From positions 1-52,753 of the forward strand of contig NZ_JADDKQ010000030.1 in NCBI RefSeq assembly GCF_016464425.1: 52,753 bases of DNA, in the 5' to 3' direction. The DNA comes from Actinotalea solisilvae (GTDB taxonomy: Bacteria > Actinomycetota > Actinomycetes > Actinomycetales > Cellulomonadaceae). Shown piece after piece: positions 49,616 through 52,753 of this stretch; the stretch's first letter is position 1, and every line of letters begins with the position of its first letter. The notes under the pieces were generated by a model. That model was not told where the DNA came from and searched no databases. It was given only the letters and a program-made list of their open reading frames with translations. Both the position numbers and the translations under genes were made by a program.

Positions 49616-51106
49616 GTGGACGAGAACGACCCCCGCACCCCCGACGCCCAGGGCCCCGCGGGCACGCCCGCGGCGGGCGAGCCGCGTGCGGCCGCCCCCG
49701 GCGTCGAGGCCGCCGGCACGTCGCCCGAGGCCGAGGCGCGCCTGCGCGCCGCCGACCCCGCGGGCGACGTCGTCCCGGACGCCGTCGCACTGCGTGCGGC
49801 GGTCGACGCGGCCCGCGCCCGGGCCGAGGCCGTCGGTCCCGACGCCCCGACCGCCACGCGCGACGAGCTCGCCGCCCGGCGTGCGCGCCGGTGGACGGGG
49901 TGGCCCGCGCGCGCGGCGGGCGTCGCGGCCGCGGCGCTCCTCGTCGGGGGCGGCGGCGGGTACGCCCTGGGGGCCGCCGGTACCGAGCCGGCCGCGCCCG
50001 CGAGCGACGTCATCACCGCCGGCAGCGCACCGGCGCCCGCGCCCATGACGGCGCCCGAGACGGCCGCCGGCGCGGCGGACGTCGCCGGCGGCGTCGCCCT
50101 GTCGTCCCGCGTGGCCGGGACCGACATGGCGTGGTCCGGCTGGGGCCGGACGGTGTTCACGTCGTCCGGCCTCCCGGACGACGGCGGCACGGCGCAGGCC
50201 TGGGGCTTCGACCCCGCCGCGGCGTTCACGCAGGAGCGCGTCGCCGCCGCGGCCGCCGCACTCGGCGTCGCGGGGGAGCCGGAGCTGACCGACGGCGTCT
50301 GGGGCGTCGGGCCGCGCGACGGCAGCGGCGCGGGCGTGACGCTCTACGCGGACGGCACGGCGACCCTCAACTACTACGACCCCACCAAGGACCCGTGGTC
50401 CTGCTCGCCCGCGGTCGCGACGGACCCCGCCACCACGTCCGAGGGCTCCGGGTCGTCCGGCGGCGCGGCCGAGCCCTCCGTCGGGATCCCGGAGCAGTGC
50501 GGGGAGCGGGACCTGGGGGCGGCGCCCACCGGCGACGCGGCCGTGGGCGCCGTGCGCGACGCGCTCGCAGCGCTCGGCCAGGACCCGGCGTCGTACGAGC
50601 TCGTGAGCGAGGACTACGGCGACACGATGTGGACGTACGTGACCGCGCACCACGTGCTCGCGGGCCAGCGGACGGGGCTGACGTGGAGCGCGTCGCTCAC
50701 GGGGGCGGGGCTCCAGTCGCTCTACGGCTCGCTCGCGCCGGTCGTCGACCTCGGGGAGTACGGCGTGGTGAGCCCCGCCGAGGCCGTCGAGCGGCTGGGC
50801 GACCCCCGCTTCGGCACCGCGTGGGGCGGCCCCGTGCGCTACCTCGAGGGCGCCGAGCAGGCCGTGACGGACCTGGCCGTGCCGCCGTCGGGCGAGGTCC
50901 CGGCGACGCCCGAGCCGGGCGGACGGTTCGCGTGGCCCGTCGACGAGGTGACGATCACGGACTTCCGGCTCGGCTCCGCGCTGCACGGGCTCCCGTCGGG
51001 CGCCGCCGCGCTCCTGCCGACGTACGAGCTCATCAGCGCGGACGGCGCCGTGTGGACCGTGCTCGCGCTCACCGAGGACGCGCTCGACCTCGGACCCGTC
51101 GGGTGA
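49616..51106 (+). CDS. Membrane-anchored protein, possible regulator of the ECF sigma factor
   Basis: This 496-aa protein has a cytoplasmic Pro/Ala-rich N-terminal part of about 95 residues, one hydrophobic segment (ARAAGVAAAALLVGGGGGYALGA, about 97-119) and an extracytoplasmic domain of roughly 370 residues with two conserved-looking Cys (WSCSPA, PEQCGERD). The layout is that of an anti-sigma factor, but no ZAS (HxxxCxxC) motif is present. The outer domain does not match a family I recognise. GTG 49616 has GGAGG upstream. The stop overlaps the start of the next ORF. Confidence 0.8.
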   Translation: MDENDPRTPDAQGPAGTPAAGEPRAAAPGVEAAGTSPEAEARLRAADPAGDVVPDAVALRAAVDAARARAEAVGPDAPTATRDELAARRARRWTGWPARAAGVAAAALLVGGGGGYALGAAGTEPAAPASDVITAGSAPAPAPMTAPETAAGAADVAGGVALSSRVAGTDMAWSGWGRTVFTSSGLPDDGGTAQAWGFDPAAAFTQERVAAAAAALGVAGEPELTDGVWGVGPRDGSGAGVTLYADGTATLNYYDPTKDPWSCSPAVATDPATTSEGSGSSGGAAEPSVGIPEQCGERDLGAAPTGDAAVGAVRDALAALGQDPASYELVSEDYGDTMWTYVTAHHVLAGQRTGLTWSASLTGAGLQSLYGSLAPVVDLGEYGVVSPAEAVERLGDPRFGTAWGGPVRYLEGAEQAVTDLAVPPSGEVPATPEPGGRFAWPVDEVTITDFRLGSALHGLPSGAAALLPTYELISADGAVWTVLALTEDALDLGPVG

Positions 51107-51354
51107 CCGACGACCGCCGCGAGCCGCGCGGACCCGGGGGGCCCTCGCCCCGGGCCGGCGCGCGTGCGGCGACGGACGGCGTGGCGTCCGGTCCGGGCGG
51201 CGCGGGCGACGGTGCCGACCGGCCCGGGCGGCTCGCGCGGGTGGTCGAGCCCGACGGGCTCGAGCGGGAGCTGCGGCGCATGGTCGTGCTGCACCGGCGG
51301 GCGCTGGTCCGGCGCGTGGCGCGCTCCCCGCGGGCGGGTGGCGCCCGCGCCTGA
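51103..51354 (+). CDS. Small basic ORF overlapping the putative anti-sigma gene
   Basis: This 83-aa ORF starts at GTG 51103 in a GTGA overlap with the upstream stop. It is Arg/Gly/Pro-rich, with a helical segment PDGLERELRRMVVLHRRALVRRVAR at the end that looks amphipathic. No family is recognised. Coupled translation and high G/C at codon third positions support it, but it could be a chance frame. Confidence 0.5.
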   Translation: MTDDRREPRGPGGPSPRAGARAATDGVASGPGGAGDGADRPGRLARVVEPDGLERELRRMVVLHRRALVRRVARSPRAGGARA

Positions 51355-51458
51355 GCGGTCCGGCGCGGTCGCCGCCGCGCGCCGCACGACGTCCGCGTGC
51401 CGTCCGCGTGACGGCCGTGCCGCGCACGGGTGATTGTGCGGCGGGGCGGCGCGCGGCG

Positions 51459-51493
51459 TAGGTTCGTTGCCGCGCGCGGTGCCGCACGGCACC
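51459..51493 (+). promoter_or_regulatory. Possible promoter and dyad before the Pro/Ala/Asp-rich gene
   Basis: TAGGTT (51459-51464) is a plausible -10 box about 90 nt before the start codon at 51555, with GTGCGG at -35 distance. GGTGCC-GCAC-GGCACC (51478-51493) is a perfect 6-bp inverted repeat near the predicted start point. Confidence 0.4.
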
Positions 51494-51554
51494 CTGCGGC
51501 GCCCTCGGGCGCTCGAGCTGCCGTCGGGGGTGAGGGTCCGTGGAGGAACGTGAC

Positions 51555-52753
51555 GTGGAGGTCGGCCGACCGCTGACCCGCCGCGAGCTGCGCGCGCTCC
51601 AGGCGACGGGCGAGGTCCCGGTCGCCACGCCGCGCCGTGCCGCCGACGGCCCGACGCCCGGGCCGGGACCGTCCGCCGCGCCGGACGTTCCCGCGCCTGA
51701 TGCCCCTGCGCCTGATGCTCCGGCGCCTGATGCTCCGGCGGCCGATGCTCCGGCGGCCGCTCCTGCGTCCGATGCTCCTGGGCCCGTCGCGGGCGTGACC
51801 GACGAGGCGGGCGCGCCCGACGCGGCCGTGCCCGCGGCCGTGCCCGACGTCGCCCACGGCGCGACCCCGCGGCCGGCGACCTCGTGGTCCCCGGTCGCGC
51901 CCGACGACGGGGGCACCGTCGAGCTGCCCCTCGCGGCGATCGAGGACGCGGCGCGCGGGGGCGGGTCCGGACCGGACGCCGACGCAGCGGCCGACGACGC
52001 CGCGACCGACGACGCCGCGACCGACGACGCCGGCACGGGACCGGACCCGGCGTCGGACCAGACCGACCCCTGGCAGATGGCGGTCGGCTGGTCGCTGCGC
52101 CAGGAGGTCCCGCGGCGCCTGCCGCCCGAGCCCGAGTTCGACGACGTGCGCTGGGACCCGGTCGAGGCCGGGACGCCCCGGCACCCGTTCGCCCCCGTGA
52201 CGCCCCCGGCGGCCGCGGCCGACGGCGAGGCCTCGACGGGCCCGGGGTCCGCACCGACCGCACCGACCGCCCCGACCGCCGCCCCGACCGCACCGCCCTC
52301 GCCCGCAGCGTCCGCGCCGCCCTTCGCGGCGCCACCGCCGTCGGGACCGCCGCCCGTCGCCGAGACCCCGGTCGCCGGCGCGCCGCCGGCGCCGCGCACC
52401 CCCCGCGCCTCGGGCGACGACGCCCCCACCCCGCCGCAAGGAGTGCCGATGGTCCCCGCCGACGACGCCGTGCCGGGCGGCGAGACCTTCGCGCACGAGG
52501 AGGCTGCCGCCGCGCGCGATGACGACGGCAGCCCCGTCGAGGCCGCCGAGGGCACGCCCTCCGCCGCGGACGCCACCGTCCCGCGCCGCACGTCCGCGCG
52601 TCCGGCCGCCGGACCGCGCTGGGCGTCGACCCCACCGCCCGCGCCCGCGCGCGCCGGCGTCGCGGGGGCCCCGGCGCCCGCGGCGCTCGGCGGCCCCACG
52701 CCGCCGTGGCCCGGCCCGGTCGTCCTGCCGGGCGCGTCCTCGACCGCGGCGTC
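51555..52753 (+). CDS. Pro/Ala/Asp-rich repeat protein (partial, runs off the right edge)
   Basis: An uninterrupted frame begins at GTG 51555 (MEVGRPLTRRELRALQATGE) with GGAGGAAC 6-8 nt upstream and runs to the window end, at least 399 codons. GTG 51540 in the same frame is an alternative. The visible part is low-complexity: an APDAPAPDAP-type repeat (about residues 45-75), a DDAATDDAATDDAG repeat, and a PTAPTAPTAAPTAPP run. A short ordered-looking block (DPWQMAVGWSLRQEVPRRLPPEPEFDDVRWDP) interrupts it. No domain is recognised; a C-terminal membrane or folded domain probably lies beyond the edge. The APD repeat uses T-ending codons (GAT, GCT, CCT), unlike the rest of the gene. Confidence 0.8.
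   Translation, partial: MEVGRPLTRRELRALQATGEVPVATPRRAADGPTPGPGPSAAPDVPAPDAPAPDAPAPDAPAADAPAAAPASDAPGPVAGVTDEAGAPDAAVPAAVPDVAHGATPRPATSWSPVAPDDGGTVELPLAAIEDAARGGGSGPDADAAADDAATDDAATDDAGTGPDPASDQTDPWQMAVGWSLRQEVPRRLPPEPEFDDVRWDPVEAGTPRHPFAPVTPPAAAADGEASTGPGSAPTAPTAPTAAPTAPPSPAASAPPFAAPPPSGPPPVAETPVAGAPPAPRTPRASGDDAPTPPQGVPMVPADDAVPGGETFAHEEAAAARDDDGSPVEAAEGTPSAADATVPRRTSARPAAGPRWASTPPPAPARAGVAGAPAPAALGGPTPPWPGPVVLPGASSTAA

Noticed and set aside
51689..51780. Repeat with T-ending codons as a mobile element
   Set aside because: It is in frame, has no flanking inverted or target-site repeats, and encodes a simple APD-type repeat.
48425..52699. 1424-codon minus-strand open frame
   Set aside because: It runs antisense to the acidic-protein region, sigma factor, membrane protein and Pro-rich gene. 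Composition is low-complexity and no motif is present; the opposite strand has recognisable sigma regions and ribosome sites.

Overview
The window is chromosomal DNA of a very GC-rich actinobacterium. Nearly every codon ends in G or C, genes are tightly packed with many 4-bp ATGA/GTGA overlaps, and GTG starts are common. The gene content (topA without zinc fingers, the tmk-holB pair, an actinobacterial DUF4173 membrane protein, a PspC protein, DrrAB-type exporters, a standalone LigD polymerase domain) fits a Cellulomonas-like member of the Micrococcales. The genus is an inference. There is no transposase, prophage, CRISPR array or rRNA; one tRNA gene is present.

Layout. 1-4.4 kb (minus strand): a stress-type operon of TelA, an XpaC-like protein, a CbbX-like AAA ATPase and the start of a proline-rich protein, with a lipoprotein gene upstream. 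4.5-9.3 kb: endonuclease/exonuclease/phosphatase-family protein, a methyltransferase, an FAD oxidase and a PAP2 phosphatase. 9.5-12.9 kb: topA facing a Nudix hydrolase. 12.9-14.6 kb: a divergent CDGSH iron-sulfur protein and heme-oxygenase-like iron enzyme, separated by a 52-nt near-perfect palindrome. 14.7-20.5 kb: PfkB kinase and oxidoreductase (divergent), then tmk, holB, a secreted S33-type peptidase and tRNA-Thr(CGT) with its own promoter, leader hairpin and terminator. 20.6-25.3 kb: SRPBCC, CHRD and DUF4173 proteins, rtcB, and a small protein behind a strong promoter. 25.4-28.3 kb: LacI-type regulator, a small hypothetical protein, a monooxygenase-like protein and the LigD polymerase domain. 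28.4-36.4 kb: a large ATP-binding LuxR regulator with a coupled small ORF, DUF2277, pentapeptide-repeat, oxidoreductase, zinc-finger-like, HAD, GHKL-ATPase and membrane-protease-like genes. 36.6-41.1 kb: a 1303-aa secreted subtilase divergent from pspC. 41.2-47.9 kb: MFS exporter, membrane protein plus short GntR regulator, a TetR-controlled ABC exporter and a class I glutamine amidotransferase. 48-52.75 kb: a cold-shock gene with a long leader, then an ECF sigma factor, a membrane-anchored protein, a small overlapping ORF and the first ~399 codons of a repeat-rich Pro/Ala/Asp protein cut by the window edge.

Two patterns cut across regions. At least fifteen genes have a TANNNT-like -10 box only 6-7 nt before the start codon and no ribosome binding site, so leaderless mRNAs are probably frequent. 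Convergent gene pairs are repeatedly separated by long perfect hairpins (12-21 bp) that probably stop transcription from both sides. No single element is a proven new system. The best candidates for follow-up are the CDGSH/iron-oxidase pair with its palindrome, the TelA/XpaC-like pair sharing a C-terminal motif, the Shine-Dalgarno-sequestering leader before the LuxR operon, the leaderless upstream ORF in front of the LacI-type gene, and the ECF sigma cluster with its unusual partner protein.
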